Positions 1-9,136 of a DNA stretch of 64,000 nucleotides are shown in pieces; positions within the stretch are counted from its first letter, which is position 1, and every line of letters begins with the position of its first letter. The notes under the pieces were generated by a model, which saw only the letters and a list, made by a program, of their open reading frames with translations, ran no database searches and was not told where the DNA came from. Location of the stretch: assembly GCF_024721315.2 (NCBI RefSeq), contig NZ_JANFAK020000015.1, forward strand, positions 1 to 64,000, read 5' to 3'. A program made the translations under genes and the position numbers. Origin of the DNA: Streptomyces sp. Isolate_45 (GTDB lineage Bacteria; Actinomycetota; Actinomycetes; Streptomycetales; Streptomycetaceae).

Positions 1-75
1 GGCGTTGCGCAGCCACAGGTCCTTGGCGAGCAGCGCCTCCAGTTGGACGGAGACGAAGCGCATCTTGGACGCGAG
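1..75 (-). pseudogene. Fragment resembling the middle of a threonine aldolase
   Basis: Read leftward from about position 75 the frame encodes LASKMRFVSVQLEALLAKDL followed by WLRNA. From memory this matches an internal segment of actinobacterial PLP-dependent threonine aldolases, which follows the PLP-lysine region. The C-terminal part would lie beyond the left edge. Upstream (to the right) the frame stays open but turns into an arginine-rich stretch with no start codon and no family resemblance, so the N-terminal part is missing. An ATG at 63 could initiate a short product but has no convincing ribosome site. Either a truncated remnant or an assembly join; the family assignment is from memory only. 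Confidence 0.45.
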
Positions 76-227
76 CTTCCGGACCGGGGCGCGCCGGGCC
101 GCCCGGTCCCCGCGTTCCCCTCGGAACGGCCCCTCTGCTCCCCTCGGGCGCTCCCGAGCCGCTGTCGGGCGCCGGCGGCCTCTCCCCCGTCGGCGGGGCG
201 CCGCCGGCGGGTTCCGGGACCGGGGAG

Positions 228-2018
228 GTGACGGCGGCGCGCCGCGAGGGCGACCGGCTGCGCTTCGTCGGCGCCGCGACCCGGCGCATCGCCCGCGGCA
301 TCGACCTGGACGAGATCGTGCTCGGCCTGTGCCGGGCGACGGTGCCGACCTTCTCCGACGCGATCCTCGTCTACCTGCGCGATCCGCTGCCCGTCGGTGA
401 CGAGCGGCCCGTCGGGCCGGTCGTCCTGAGGCTCCGGCGGACCGACCGGCTCCGGCCGATCGACGACCTCACCGACAGCGGGGCCGGCGAGCCCGCGGCG
501 ACCGCCGGGGCCGCGGGGGCCCCGGGGGCCGCCGGGGAGCTCGACTTCAGCCAGCTCCCGCTCGTCGGCCCGCAGGGTGACCTGCCGGCCGCCGAGCTGT
601 GCGAGATCCGCCCCGGCGGGGCCCTCGCCGAGGTGCTGCGCGGCGTACGGCCCGTCTTCGGGTCGGCCGCCGGCGCCAAGGACGCGCTGCCGGAGCTCCT
701 GGGCTCCGAGCATCCCGTGCCGCGCGGCCAGCGGGCCATCCTGGCCCCGCTGCGGGGCCGCCGGCGGGTGATCGGCGCGGCGGTGTTCCTGCGCACGCCC
801 GACCGGGACGCCTTCGAGCAGAACGACCTGCTGGTCGCCGCGCAGCTGGCCACCCACACCGCGCTCGGCATCGACAAGGCGGTGCTGTACGGCCGCGAGG
901 CGTACATCGCCGACGAGCTCCAGCGCACGATGCTGCCCGACAGCCTGCCCCAGCCCACCGGGGTCCGGCTCGCCTCGCGCTACCTGCCGGCCGCCGAGAC
1001 GGCCCGGGTCGGCGGGGACTGGTACGACGCCATACCGCTGCCCGGCAGCCGGGTCGCGCTGGTCGTCGGCGACGTGATGGGCCACTCCATGACCTCCGCC
1101 GCGATCATGGGCCAGCTGCGCACCACGGCGCAGACCCTGGCGCAGCTGGACCTGCCGCCCGCGGAGGTCCTGCACCACCTGGACGAGCAGGCCCAGCGGC
1201 TGGGCTCCGACCGGATGGCCACCTGCCTCTACGCGGTCTACGACCCGGTCTCGCACCGGATCACCATCGCCAACGCCGGCCATCCGCCGCCGGTGCTGCT
1301 GCACCTGGGCGGCCGCGCCGAGGTGCTGCGGGTGCCGCCCGGCGCCCCGATCGGCGTGGGCGGCGTCGACTTCGAGGCCGTGGAGCTGGACGCCCCGGCC
1401 GGGGCGACCCTGCTGCTGTACACGGACGGGCTGGTGGAGTCCCGGCTGCGGGACGTGTGGACCGGCATCGAGCAGCTCCGCGAACGGCTGGCGACCACCG
1501 CCCAGCTGACCGGGCTGGACCACCCGCCGCCGCTGGAGGCCCTCTGCGACGACGTGCTGGACATGCTGGGCCCGGGCGACCGGGACGACGACATCGCCCT
1601 GCTGGCGGCCCGGTTCGACGGGATCGCGCCGAGCGACGTCGCGTACTGGTTCCTGGACCCGGAGGAGACCGCTCCGGGCCGGGCCCGCCGTTTCGCCCGC
1701 CGGGCCCTGACCCGGTGGGGTCTGGAGGAGCTCAGCGACTCCCTGGAGCTGCTGGTCAGCGAGGTCGTCACGAACGCCGTGCGGTACGCCGAGCGGCCCG
1801 TGACGCTGCGGCTGCTGCGCACGGACGTGCTGCGCTGCGAGGTCGGCGACGACTCCCCGCAGCTGCCCCGGCAGCGGCGGGCCCGGGACACCGACGAGGG
1901 CGGGCGCGGCCTGTTCCTGGTCAACCGGCTGGCACGGCGCTGGGGCGCCACCCGCCTGAGCAGCGGAAAGGTGGTCTGGTTCGAGCTCCCGTTGCCGGGT
2001 GCGCATGAGCGGCGTTGA
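228..2018 (+). CDS. SpoIIE-type PP2C phosphatase with GAF and HATPase domains
   Basis: A cytoplasmic serine/threonine phosphatase of the SpoIIE/RsbU type, a class that controls anti-sigma-factor switches. In order: a GAF-like sensor (about residues 10-225), a PP2C core (about 240-465) with metal-binding GGDWYD (Asp264), GDVMGHS, YTDGLVES and GDRDDDIALL, then an RsbW-like ATPase (about 480-590) with N-box Asn516 (SEVVTNAVRY) and GGRGLFLV. Phosphatase and kinase-like modules in one chain are common in Streptomyces. The GTG at 228 has its purine-rich tract touching the codon, and the frame is open with codon-like composition back to about 110 and formally to the window edge, with no other start codon. 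The true start is uncertain and may have been lost. Confidence 0.88.
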   Translation: MTAARREGDRLRFVGAATRRIARGIDLDEIVLGLCRATVPTFSDAILVYLRDPLPVGDERPVGPVVLRLRRTDRLRPIDDLTDSGAGEPAATAGAAGAPGAAGELDFSQLPLVGPQGDLPAAELCEIRPGGALAEVLRGVRPVFGSAAGAKDALPELLGSEHPVPRGQRAILAPLRGRRRVIGAAVFLRTPDRDAFEQNDLLVAAQLATHTALGIDKAVLYGREAYIADELQRTMLPDSLPQPTGVRLASRYLPAAETARVGGDWYDAIPLPGSRVALVVGDVMGHSMTSAAIMGQLRTTAQTLAQLDLPPAEVLHHLDEQAQRLGSDRMATCLYAVYDPVSHRITIANAGHPPPVLLHLGGRAEVLRVPPGAPIGVGGVDFEAVELDAPAGATLLLYTDGLVESRLRDVWTGIEQLRERLATTAQLTGLDHPPPLEALCDDVLDMLGPGDRDDDIALLAARFDGIAPSDVAYWFLDPEETAPGRARRFARRALTRWGLEELSDSLELLVSEVVTNAVRYAERPVTLRLLRTDVLRCEVGDDSPQLPRQRRARDTDEGGRGLFLVNRLARRWGATRLSSGKVVWFELPLPGAHERR

Positions 2019-2100
2019 CTGGGTACGCGCGGGAGGGTGCCCCATCCGGCGTGAGTCGGGGGGCTGCCAGTGATCCCACCGACCCCAGGGGAGGCCGCTC

Positions 2101-3564
2101 GTGACCCAGGACGCGCCGAAGGTCCCGCACACGACGAACAACGCCGGAATCCCGGTGGAGAGCGACGAGCACTCGCTCACCATCGGCCCGGACGGTCCCG
2201 TTCTGCTCCAGGACCACTACCTGATCGAGAAGATGGCCCAGTTCAACCGCGAACGGGTTCCCGAACGGGTGGTCCACGCCAAGGGCGCGGGCGCGTACGG
2301 CGACTTCCGGGTGACCAACGACGTCAGCCAGTTCACCCGGGCGGACCTCTTCCAGCCCGGACGGCGCACGCCGATGCTGGCCCGGTTCTCGACCGTCGCC
2401 GGGGAGCAGGGTTCCCCGGACACCTGGCGCGACCCGCGCGGGTTCGCGCTGAAGTTCTACACGGAGCACGGGAACTACGACCTGGTCGGCAACAACACCC
2501 CGGTCTTCTTCGTCCGTGACCCGAGCAAGTTCCAGGACTTCATCCGCTCGCAGAAGCGCCGCCCCGACAACGGGCTGCGCGACCACGACATGCAGTGGGA
2601 CTTCTGGACCCTGTCCCCCGAGTCGGCGCACCAGGTGACGCTGCTGATGGGCGACCGGGGCATTCCCCGGGGCTACCGGCACATGAACGGCTACGGCTCG
2701 CACACCTACATGTGGGTCAACGAGGGCGGTCAGCGGTTCTGGGTGAAGTACCACTTCGAGACCGACCAGGGCATCGAGTTCCTGACGCAGGCCGACGCCG
2801 ACCGGATCGCGGGTGAGGACCCGGACTTCCACCGGCGGGACCTGTTCGACTCGATCTCGGGCGGGGAGGCGCCGGGCTGGACCCTGAAGGTCCAGGTCAT
2901 GCCGTTCGAGGACGCCCCGGACTACCGGTTCAACCCGTTCGACCTGACGAAGGTGTGGCCGCACGCGGACTACCCGCTGATCGAGGTCGGGCGGATGACG
3001 CTGGACCGCAACCCCGAGGACTACTTCGTCCACATCGAGCAGGCCGCCTTCGAGCCCTCGAACCTGGTGCCGGGCATCGGCCCGTCGCCCGACAAGATGC
3101 TGCTCGGCCGACTGTTCTCGTACCCGGACGCGCACCGCTACCGGATCGGCGCGAACTACACGCAGCTGCCGCCGAACCGGCCCCGGTCGCCGGTGTCCTC
3201 GTACGCGAAGGACGGCGCGATGCGCTACGACGCCTCGGCGGCGGCCCGCCCGTACGCGCCCAACTCCTACGGCGGTCCGGCGGCCGATCCGGCCCGCTCC
3301 GGCGAGCCGGCGGGCTGGGCGGCGGCGGGCGAGATGGTGCGGGAGGCGTACAGCCTGCGCGCCGAGGACGACGACTGGGGTCAGCCGGGCACGCTGGTGC
3401 GTCAGGTGATGGACGACGCGGCCCGGGACCGGCTGGTGTCGAACGTGGCCGGGCACCTGGCGGACGGGGTGAGCGCCCCGGTGCTGGCGCGGGCCCTCCA
3501 GTACTGGCGCGCCGTCGACAAGGGCGTCGGCGACCGGATCGCCGCGCGGTTCGAGCAGGCCTGA
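2101..3564 (+). CDS. katA: Monofunctional heme catalase
   Basis: Disproportionates hydrogen peroxide to water and oxygen in the cytoplasm. The 487-residue length is that of small-subunit catalases. Catalytic His59 lies in [12 protein letters not shown], the distal Asn132 in [13 protein letters not shown], and the proximal heme-ligand Tyr341 in [12 protein letters not shown], all in the expected order. GTG start preceded by GGGGAGG with normal spacing. It follows the phosphatase gene by 82 bp on the same strand, so partial co-transcription is possible, and it ends at a strong hairpin. No Fur-like CatR gene is adjacent, unlike some Streptomyces catalase loci. ahpC-ahpD-oxyR, another peroxide defence unit, lies 5 kb downstream. 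Confidence 0.95.
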   Translation: MTQDAPKVPHTTNNAGIPVESDEHSLTIGPDGPVLLQDHYLIEKMAQFNRERVPERVVHAKGAGAYGDFRVTNDVSQFTRADLFQPGRRTPMLARFSTVAGEQGSPDTWRDPRGFALKFYTEHGNYDLVGNNTPVFFVRDPSKFQDFIRSQKRRPDNGLRDHDMQWDFWTLSPESAHQVTLLMGDRGIPRGYRHMNGYGSHTYMWVNEGGQRFWVKYHFETDQGIEFLTQADADRIAGEDPDFHRRDLFDSISGGEAPGWTLKVQVMPFEDAPDYRFNPFDLTKVWPHADYPLIEVGRMTLDRNPEDYFVHIEQAAFEPSNLVPGIGPSPDKMLLGRLFSYPDAHRYRIGANYTQLPPNRPRSPVSSYAKDGAMRYDASAAARPYAPNSYGGPAADPARSGEPAGWAAAGEMVREAYSLRAEDDDWGQPGTLVRQVMDDAARDRLVSNVAGHLADGVSAPVLARALQYWRAVDKGVGDRIAARFEQA

Positions 3565-3604
3565 CCGGCTCCTGACCGGCCGCCGAGGCCGCCGAGGAGG
3601 ATCC

Positions 3605-3654
3605 GGACGCACCACCGCCCCGCGGCGATCACGCCGCGGGGCGGTGGTGCGTCC
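3605..3654. terminator. Bidirectional hairpin between katA and the PBP gene
   Basis: A perfect 23-bp stem with a four-base ATCA loop lies between two convergent stop codons. It can terminate transcription from both sides. Confidence 0.85.
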
Positions 3655-3683
3655 GAGCCGGTACGGGCGGGCCGTACCGTCGG

Positions 3684-5966
3684 CTACTCCTCCTGCGGCG
3701 GGTTCGGCCGGGGGAAGATGAACGACTTCGTCGGGTCGGCCGTCTTCGTCGGGTCCGTCGACTTCGTCGGGTCCGTCGACTTCGTCGGGCCGGTCGACTT
3801 CGTCGGGTCGGGCTTGGTGCTGCTCTGCGACGAGGTCGGCGAGGTCGACGGCCGGCTGGAGCTGGCGCTCGGCGACGGGCTGGTCGAGGCCGAGGTCGAG
3901 GGGGCCGACGGGGACGTGCTGCGGCTGGGCGCGACGGGGACGCCCATCCTCGCCTCGGTCAGGTTGAACTCGGCCGTGTCGACGCCCTTGAGCGCGGCGA
4001 GGGTGTAGGCCTTCCAGATCTCGGCGGGGAAGCTGGAACCGCCCGCTCGGCCCTTGCCGGCGGTGCCGGTCAGGGTGACCTGCTTGTGCGAGACGGGGTC
4101 CTCACCGAACATCGCGACGATGGTGACCAGTTCCGGGGTGTAGCCGGTGAACCAGGCGGCGACGTTGAGTTCGGCGGTGCCGGTCTTGCCCGCGGCCTGG
4201 TAGGCGCCGCTGCGCACGGCCTGGCCGGAGCCCTCGGCGACGACCCCGGTGAGCACCTTGGTGACGGTGTCGGCGGTCTGGCGGGAGATGGCCTGTCCGC
4301 CGATCGGGTTGACCGGGGTGAACTCGCCGTCCTTGTGCTCGGCCGACTTGATGATGGTCGGGGTGACCTTCTTGCCGTGGTTGTCGAGTGTGGCGTAGAC
4401 GGCGGCCATCTCGACGGTGTTGGCGCTCATGGTGCCCAGCGACATGGCCGGCTGGTTCTCGTCCCAGCCCTTGCGGTCCACCATGCCGAGCTGGAGCGCG
4501 GTCTTCTTCACGTTCTTCGGCTTCGTGTCGACGATCATCTGCGCGTACACCGAGTTGACGGAGGCGTTCGTGGCGTCCTGGACCGTCATCATCGGGTCGC
4601 CGTAGTTGAAGTCGTCCTGGTTCTGCGGGTTGAACGGGATGTCGCTGCCGACGACCTTGCGCTTGCTCGTGCCGTCGTACAGGGCGTTCGGCGAGATCTC
4701 CTTGCCGTCCTGCGTGGTCGCATCGGTCTCCAGGGCGGAGGCCAGCACGATCGGCTTGAAGGTCGAGCCGGGCTGGTAGTCGGTGCGCAGCGCGTTGCTC
4801 GCGGACTTCTCCGTGAGGCCCTGGCCGCCGTACATCGCGACGATCGCGCCCGTCTTGGGGTCGACCGAGGTGGCGCCGGCCTGGACGTTCTGGTCGACGG
4901 GCCGTTCCTTGGTGTTCTTCCGGTCGAGCTTGGACTCCAGCTCGTCCTGGACCGCCTTCTCCAGCGCGGCCTGCTTCTTCTTGTCGATGTTGAGGACGAT
5001 CGTCCAGCCGCCGGCCGCGATGTCGGCGTCGGTGATCTTCTGCTTGTTCAGCTCGATCTCGGCAGCCTGGACCAGGTAGCCCTTCTGCCCCTCCATACCC
5101 GGGCGGGGCTTCGGCTTGATCGGCTCCTGGAACTTCAGGGTCTTGCGCTTGGCCTCGTCCAGCTCGCCCATCTCGACCATGTTGTCGAGGACCGCGTTGA
5201 AGCGGATCATGACGAGGTTCTTGCCGTTCGGTCCGGCGGTCGCCCAGTCGTACTGGCTGGGGGCCTGGATGACGGCGGCGAGGTAGGCGCCCTGCTCCAG
5301 GGTCAGCTTCTCGGCGTCGACGCCGTAGAAGGCCTGGGCCGCGGCCTGGATGCCGTAGGCGTTGCGGCCGTAGAAGTTGGTGTTGAGGTAACCGGCGAGG
5401 ATGTCGTCCTTCTCCATCCGCTGGTCGACCTTGAGGGAGATGATCAGCTCCCGGACCTTGCGGGTGGGCGACTGGTCCTGCGTCAGGTAGTAGTTCTTGA
5501 CGTACTGCTGGGTGATCGTCGAGCCACCGGCGGTGCCCTTGCCCCGGAGGGTGTTGAAGAGGCCTCGGCCCACGCCCATCAGGTCGATGCCGCGGTCCTT
5601 GTAGAAGGACTTGTTCTCGATCGCGATGAACGCGTTGCGCACGTCCTCCGGGATCTTGTCGATCGGGAGATTCTCGCGGTTGACCTCGCCGGTGCGGGCC
5701 ATGACCGAGCCGTCGGCGTACTTGTACGTGTTGCTCTGGAGCGTCGCCGTCTTGTTCGGGTCGGTGGGCTCGTCCACGAGGAAGTAGAGGAGGACGACCG
5801 TGCCTATGCCGAGCAGGATCATCACGAAGAAGGCGCCGAGGATCTTCTTCCAGGTGAAGAAGCGGCGTATGCCGGTTGGTTTGCCGGCGCCACCAGTGGC
5901 GCGCCCGCGCGGCGTATTCCGCGCACCGCTGCGCTGCTGCGCTCGTCGCGATTCTGCTCGGCCCAT
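3684..5966 (-). CDS. Class A penicillin-binding protein (transglycosylase-transpeptidase)
   Basis: Bifunctional peptidoglycan synthase of 760 residues. A basic cytoplasmic tail (1-40) and one membrane segment (about 42-64) precede a GT51 transglycosylase domain with Glu117 in AIENKSFY and GGSTITQQ (148-155). The transpeptidase follows with nucleophile Ser401 (STFK), SVN (469-471) and KTG (594-596). After about residue 690 the chain is a Ser/Pro/Thr-rich tail ending in tandem DPTKST-type units, typical of actinobacterial PBPs that extend through the wall. The ATG is preceded by GGAGCGGGAGCG. Convergent with katA and divergent from the SPFH gene. Confidence 0.95.
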   Translation of the reverse strand: MGRAESRRAQQRSGARNTPRGRATGGAGKPTGIRRFFTWKKILGAFFVMILLGIGTVVLLYFLVDEPTDPNKTATLQSNTYKYADGSVMARTGEVNRENLPIDKIPEDVRNAFIAIENKSFYKDRGIDLMGVGRGLFNTLRGKGTAGGSTITQQYVKNYYLTQDQSPTRKVRELIISLKVDQRMEKDDILAGYLNTNFYGRNAYGIQAAAQAFYGVDAEKLTLEQGAYLAAVIQAPSQYDWATAGPNGKNLVMIRFNAVLDNMVEMGELDEAKRKTLKFQEPIKPKPRPGMEGQKGYLVQAAEIELNKQKITDADIAAGGWTIVLNIDKKKQAALEKAVQDELESKLDRKNTKERPVDQNVQAGATSVDPKTGAIVAMYGGQGLTEKSASNALRTDYQPGSTFKPIVLASALETDATTQDGKEISPNALYDGTSKRKVVGSDIPFNPQNQDDFNYGDPMMTVQDATNASVNSVYAQMIVDTKPKNVKKTALQLGMVDRKGWDENQPAMSLGTMSANTVEMAAVYATLDNHGKKVTPTIIKSAEHKDGEFTPVNPIGGQAISRQTADTVTKVLTGVVAEGSGQAVRSGAYQAAGKTGTAELNVAAWFTGYTPELVTIVAMFGEDPVSHKQVTLTGTAGKGRAGGSSFPAEIWKAYTLAALKGVDTAEFNLTEARMGVPVAPSRSTSPSAPSTSASTSPSPSASSSRPSTSPTSSQSSTKPDPTKSTGPTKSTDPTKSTDPTKTADPTKSFIFPRPNPPQEE
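3724..3811 (-). repeat. 18-bp coding tandem repeats in the PBP tail
   Basis: Near-identical 18-bp units containing GACTTCGTCGGGTC encode the DPTKST-like hexapeptide repeats at the C terminus of the penicillin-binding protein. Copy number could vary between strains by slippage. Confidence 0.8.
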
Positions 5967-6209
5967 CGCTCCCGCTCCGCTCGATTACCCCCCCGACGTC
6001 AGCTCAGAAAACTAACACCGCAGGCTGTGTCAAAGATTGGTCATCCCTGATCAATACCGGTCAATTCGGACGTGAGAATCAGCACCCACTCCAATGGAAC
6101 CGACGCTCACGATGCCTGAAGGGTTGCGGACTCCGCAAAAACTGATATCACTTTGCTAGACGCTCCGGTCCGTTCCGACCGGACGCCGAGCAACAAACGG
6201 GGGTATTCC

Positions 6210-7121
6210 ATGACAGCGACAGAGGGCACGCGACCGAGCGAGGTACGGGAGTTCGCGGCGCGCAGCGTCGGCGGCGGACTGGCCCTGCTGGGCGGACTGC
6301 TGGGGGTGGTCGCGGGGGCGGCGGTGATCGTCGTCGGCGCGAACGCCTCGACCGTCGCCGTCCAGGTCTCCCTGATCCTGCTGGGCATCCTCCTGACCCT
6401 CCTCTCGATCGTCGCCATGAGCGGGCTCAACACCGTGGCGCCGGGCGAGGCCCGGGTCGTCCAGCTGTTCGGCCGCTACCGGGGCACGATCCGCGCGGAC
6501 GGACTGCGCTGGGTCAACCCGCTCACCTCCCGCGAGAAGATCTCCACCCGGGTGCGCAACCACGAGACGGCCGTCCTGAAGGTGAACGACGCCTACGGCA
6601 ACCCGATCGAGCTGGCGGCGGTCGTGGTGTGGCGCGTCGCCGACACCGCGCGGGCCGTGTTCGAGGTCGACGACTTCACCGAGTTCGTCGAGACGCAGAC
6701 CGAGGCGGCGGTCCGGCACATCGCGATCGAGTACCCCTACGACTCCCACGACGAGGCCGGCCTCTCCCTGCGCGGCAACGCGGAGGAGATCACCGAGAAG
6801 CTCGCCGTCGAGCTGGCGACCCGCGTCGAGGCGGCGGGCGTGCACATCATCGAGTCCCGCTTCACGCACCTCGCGTACGCTCCGGAGATCGCCTCCGCGA
6901 TGCTCCAGCGCCAGCAGGCCGGGGCCGTCGTGGCAGCCCGCAAGCAGATCGTCGAGGGCGCGGTCGGGATGGTGGAACTCGCCCTCACCCGCCTCGCCGA
7001 GGAGGACATCGTGGACCTGGACGCCGAGCGGAAGGCCTCGATGGTGTCGAACCTGATGGTGGTGCTCTGCGGTGACCGCGCGGCCCAGCCCGTCATCAAC
7101 ACGGGCACCCTCTACCAGTGA
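6210..7121 (+). CDS. SPFH/Band 7 membrane protein
   Basis: A 303-residue stomatin/prohibitin-like protein. Two hydrophobic segments near the N terminus (about residues 22-45 and 48-70) are followed directly by an SPFH domain beginning at [20 protein letters not shown] and running to about residue 250, with the helical segment containing [20 protein letters not shown] typical of the family. Such proteins assemble into membrane microdomain scaffolds; the client here is unknown. ATG at 6210 was chosen over an in-frame start at 6153 because a purine-rich tract precedes it at normal spacing. The stop codon overlaps the next gene by GTGA. Confidence 0.88.
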   Translation: MTATEGTRPSEVREFAARSVGGGLALLGGLLGVVAGAAVIVVGANASTVAVQVSLILLGILLTLLSIVAMSGLNTVAPGEARVVQLFGRYRGTIRADGLRWVNPLTSREKISTRVRNHETAVLKVNDAYGNPIELAAVVVWRVADTARAVFEVDDFTEFVETQTEAAVRHIAIEYPYDSHDEAGLSLRGNAEEITEKLAVELATRVEAAGVHIIESRFTHLAYAPEIASAMLQRQQAGAVVAARKQIVEGAVGMVELALTRLAEEDIVDLDAERKASMVSNLMVVLCGDRAAQPVINTGTLYQ

Positions 7122-7432
7122 GCCCCGCAGGCGGCGCGCGGCCCGGCGGCGAGGCGGACGCCCCGGAGCCGGACCGGGGCGCCCCCGCGCCGGACGCCGC
7201 GGCGCGGGGCCGGCAGCCCCGGGCCGGGAAGCAGGCGCGCAAGCAGGTGCTGCTGCGCCTCGACCCCCAGGTGTACGACGCCCTCGCCCGCTGGGCGGGG
7301 GAGGAACTGCGCAGCGCGAACGCGCAGATCGAGTTCCTGCTCCGCAGGGCCCTGTCCGACTCCGGCCGACTGCCGGGCGGGGCCGCCCCGATCAGACCGC
7401 GCGGCCGCCCGCGCAACACCCCGGAGCCCTGA
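7118..7432 (+). CDS. Small ribbon-helix-helix-like protein coupled to the SPFH gene
   Basis: A 104-residue protein starting at GTG 7118, overlapping the SPFH stop codon (GTGA). The first 40 residues are Ala/Gly/Pro/Arg-rich and probably disordered. Residues about 43-86 ([20 protein letters not shown] and onward to LLRRAL) look like an Arc/MetJ ribbon-helix-helix DNA-binding fold: a short beta strand followed by two helices. The tail is basic and proline-rich. Coupling suggests a fixed functional partnership with the SPFH protein, for example autoregulation. No toxin gene is adjacent, so an antitoxin role is not supported. Confidence 0.72.
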   Translation: MSPAGGARPGGEADAPEPDRGAPAPDAAARGRQPRAGKQARKQVLLRLDPQVYDALARWAGEELRSANAQIEFLLRRALSDSGRLPGGAAPIRPRGRPRNTPEP

Positions 7433-7453
7433 GGGCCCCCGTTCCGGAGCCCC

Positions 7454-7497
7454 GACGGTCCGCGCCCCGGCGGGTTGCCCCCGGGGCGCGGGCCGTC
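7454..7497. terminator. Hairpin between the RHH-like gene and oxyR
   Basis: A 17-bp stem with one G-T wobble and an 8-base loop lies between convergent genes and touches the oxyR stop codon. Confidence 0.7.
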
Positions 7498-8443
7498 AGT
7501 CGGTGGGCCACACCGGGAGCGGGCGCACCGCCTCGCGCAGGGCTCCCGCGATGGCCCGGAACTCCTCCCCCCGGGCCGTGCCGGTACGGATGGCCAGGGC
7601 GATCCGGCGGGAGGGGGCCGGCTCGGCGAAGTACCCGGTGGACAGGTGCTCGTTGCGGGCGGTCTCCAGTCGCAGCGCGGTGCGCGGCAGCAGGGTGACC
7701 CCGAGTCCCCCGGCGACCAGTTGTACGAGCGTGGACAGTCCGGCGGCGGTCGTGGTGACGTCCGCCCCGACGGTCCGCCCGGCGTCGCGGCAGATGTCCA
7801 GGGCCTGGTCCCGCAGGCAGTGCCCCTCGTCGAGCAGCAGCAGCTGGAGGCCGCGCAGCTCCTCGCGGGGGATGTCCCGGCGCCCGGCGAGCGGGTGGTC
7901 GCGGGGCGCGAGCAGGACGAAGTCCTCGTCGAATACGGGCAGTTCGGTGACCCCGGGGACGCCCAGCGGGACCGCGAGCAGCAGCAGGTCCAGCCGGCCG
8001 CCCGAGAGCCCCTCCAGCAGCGAGGCCGTCTGCTCCTCGTGCACCTGGAGGTCCATCCCGGGGTAGCGGCGCTGGAACAGCCCGAGGACGGTGGGCAGCA
8101 GGTACGGCGCCACCGTGGGGATCACGCCGAGCCGCAGGACCCCGGTGAAGGGGGCCCGTACCGCCTCGGCCTCCTCCAGCAGCCCGCCCATCGCGTCGAG
8201 GACGCCCCGCGCCCGCAGGGCGATCCGCTCGCCCGCCGGGGACAGCAGCACCTTGCGCGTGGTGCGTTCCAGCAGCCGCACCCCGAGGGCCTCCTCCAGC
8301 GCGGAAACGGCCCCGGACAGTGCGGGCTGGCTCATTCCGATCGCCGCGGCGGCGTCCCGGAAGTGCAGGTGCTCCGCCACCGCCGCGAAGGCGCGCAGCT
8401 GCGCCAGCGTCGGCTGCTTCGGTCCTCTACTACTGACAGCCAC
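7496..8443 (-). CDS. oxyR: OxyR-type LysR regulator of peroxide response
   Basis: A 315-residue LysR-family regulator: N-terminal winged HTH (about 12-70, with FRDAAAAIGMSQPALSGAVS) and a C-terminal effector domain. Cys209 and Cys218 in GHCLRDQALDIC have the spacing of the OxyR redox cysteine pair, indicating direct peroxide sensing by disulfide formation. GTG 8443 was chosen because GGAGG lies nine bases upstream; an in-frame start at 8494 would add 17 residues unlike the family. It is divergent from ahpC-ahpD, the usual Streptomyces arrangement, in which OxyR activates the divergent operon. Confidence 0.93.
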   Translation of the reverse strand: MAVSSRGPKQPTLAQLRAFAAVAEHLHFRDAAAAIGMSQPALSGAVSALEEALGVRLLERTTRKVLLSPAGERIALRARGVLDAMGGLLEEAEAVRAPFTGVLRLGVIPTVAPYLLPTVLGLFQRRYPGMDLQVHEEQTASLLEGLSGGRLDLLLLAVPLGVPGVTELPVFDEDFVLLAPRDHPLAGRRDIPREELRGLQLLLLDEGHCLRDQALDICRDAGRTVGADVTTTAAGLSTLVQLVAGGLGVTLLPRTALRLETARNEHLSTGYFAEPAPSRRIALAIRTGTARGEEFRAIAGALREAVRPLPVWPTD

Positions 8444-8578
8444 TGATAGGTACCTCCGATCACCCGGCACAAGACTAGCTATTTCCGTAATCAATGCAGC
8501 TGTGTCAGCATGTGAGATCCGTCCAACCCCTTCGGAAAGCCCCCAAAAGGGTCACTTTCCATTTCGCAAGGAGAGTTC
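8444..8578. promoter_or_regulatory. oxyR-ahpC divergent control region
   Basis: This 135-bp region between divergent starts has noticeably lower GC than its surroundings, with AT-rich patches around 8468-8500 suited to two promoters. It must hold the OxyR operator by analogy with other actinomycetes. An ATAG-type half-site pattern is only weakly discernible, so exact boundaries are not assigned. Confidence 0.6.
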
Positions 8579-9133
8579 GTGCTCACTGTCGGTGACAAGT
8601 TCCCCACCTACGATCTGACCGCCTGCGTCTCGCTCGAAGCGGGCAGCGAGTTCGCTCAGATCGACCACAAGACCTACGAGGGCAAGTGGCGCGTGGTGTT
8701 CTTCTGGCCGAAGGACTTCACCTTCGTCTGCCCGACCGAGATCGCCGCCTTCGGCAAGCTGAACGACGAGTTCCTGGACCGCGACGCCCAGATCCTCGGC
8801 GTTTCCGGCGACTCCGAGTTCGTCCACCACGCCTGGCGCAAGGACCACGCCGACCTGCGTGACCTGCCCTTCCCGATGCTGGCCGACTCCAAGCACGAGC
8901 TGATGCGCGACTGCGGCGTCCAGGGCGCCGACGGCTTCGCGCAGCGCGCCGTCTTCATCGTCGACCAGAACAACGAGATCCAGTTCACGATGGTGACCGC
9001 CGGCTCCGTGGGCCGTAACCCCAAGGAGGTCCTGCGGGTCCTCGACGCCCTGCAGACCGACGAGCTGTGCCCCTGCAACTGGACCAAGGGCGAGACCACC
9101 CTCGACGCCGGCGCGCTGCTGGCCGGTGAGTGA
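8579..9133 (+). CDS. ahpC: Alkyl hydroperoxide reductase AhpC (peroxiredoxin)
   Basis: A 184-residue 2-Cys peroxiredoxin that reduces peroxides. The peroxidatic Cys51 is in DFTFVCPTE, and the resolving cysteine is in the C-terminal CPC at 164-166. GTG start preceded by AAGGAGAG. It lies three bases upstream of ahpD, whose product recycles AhpC in actinobacteria, and is divergent from oxyR, which probably activates it under peroxide stress. Confidence 0.97.
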   Translation: MLTVGDKFPTYDLTACVSLEAGSEFAQIDHKTYEGKWRVVFFWPKDFTFVCPTEIAAFGKLNDEFLDRDAQILGVSGDSEFVHHAWRKDHADLRDLPFPMLADSKHELMRDCGVQGADGFAQRAVFIVDQNNEIQFTMVTAGSVGRNPKEVLRVLDALQTDELCPCNWTKGETTLDAGALLAGE

Positions 9134-9136
9134 CGG

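Noticed and set aside
3724..3811. Short direct repeats considered as a CRISPR array
   Set aside because: Units are contiguous with no spacers and encode the hexapeptide repeat of the PBP tail.
4086..6050. Long plus-strand open frame opposite the penicillin-binding protein
   Set aside because: It is the GC-driven antisense shadow of a gene with intact catalytic motifs; its translation is low-complexity and has no domain.
7118..7432. Antitoxin of a toxin-antitoxin pair
   Set aside because: No small toxin gene is adjacent; the neighbour is a 303-aa SPFH protein.
8444..8494. Upstream start for OxyR at 8494
   Set aside because: GTG 8443 has GGAGG at proper spacing and matches the family N terminus; the extension falls in the divergent promoter.
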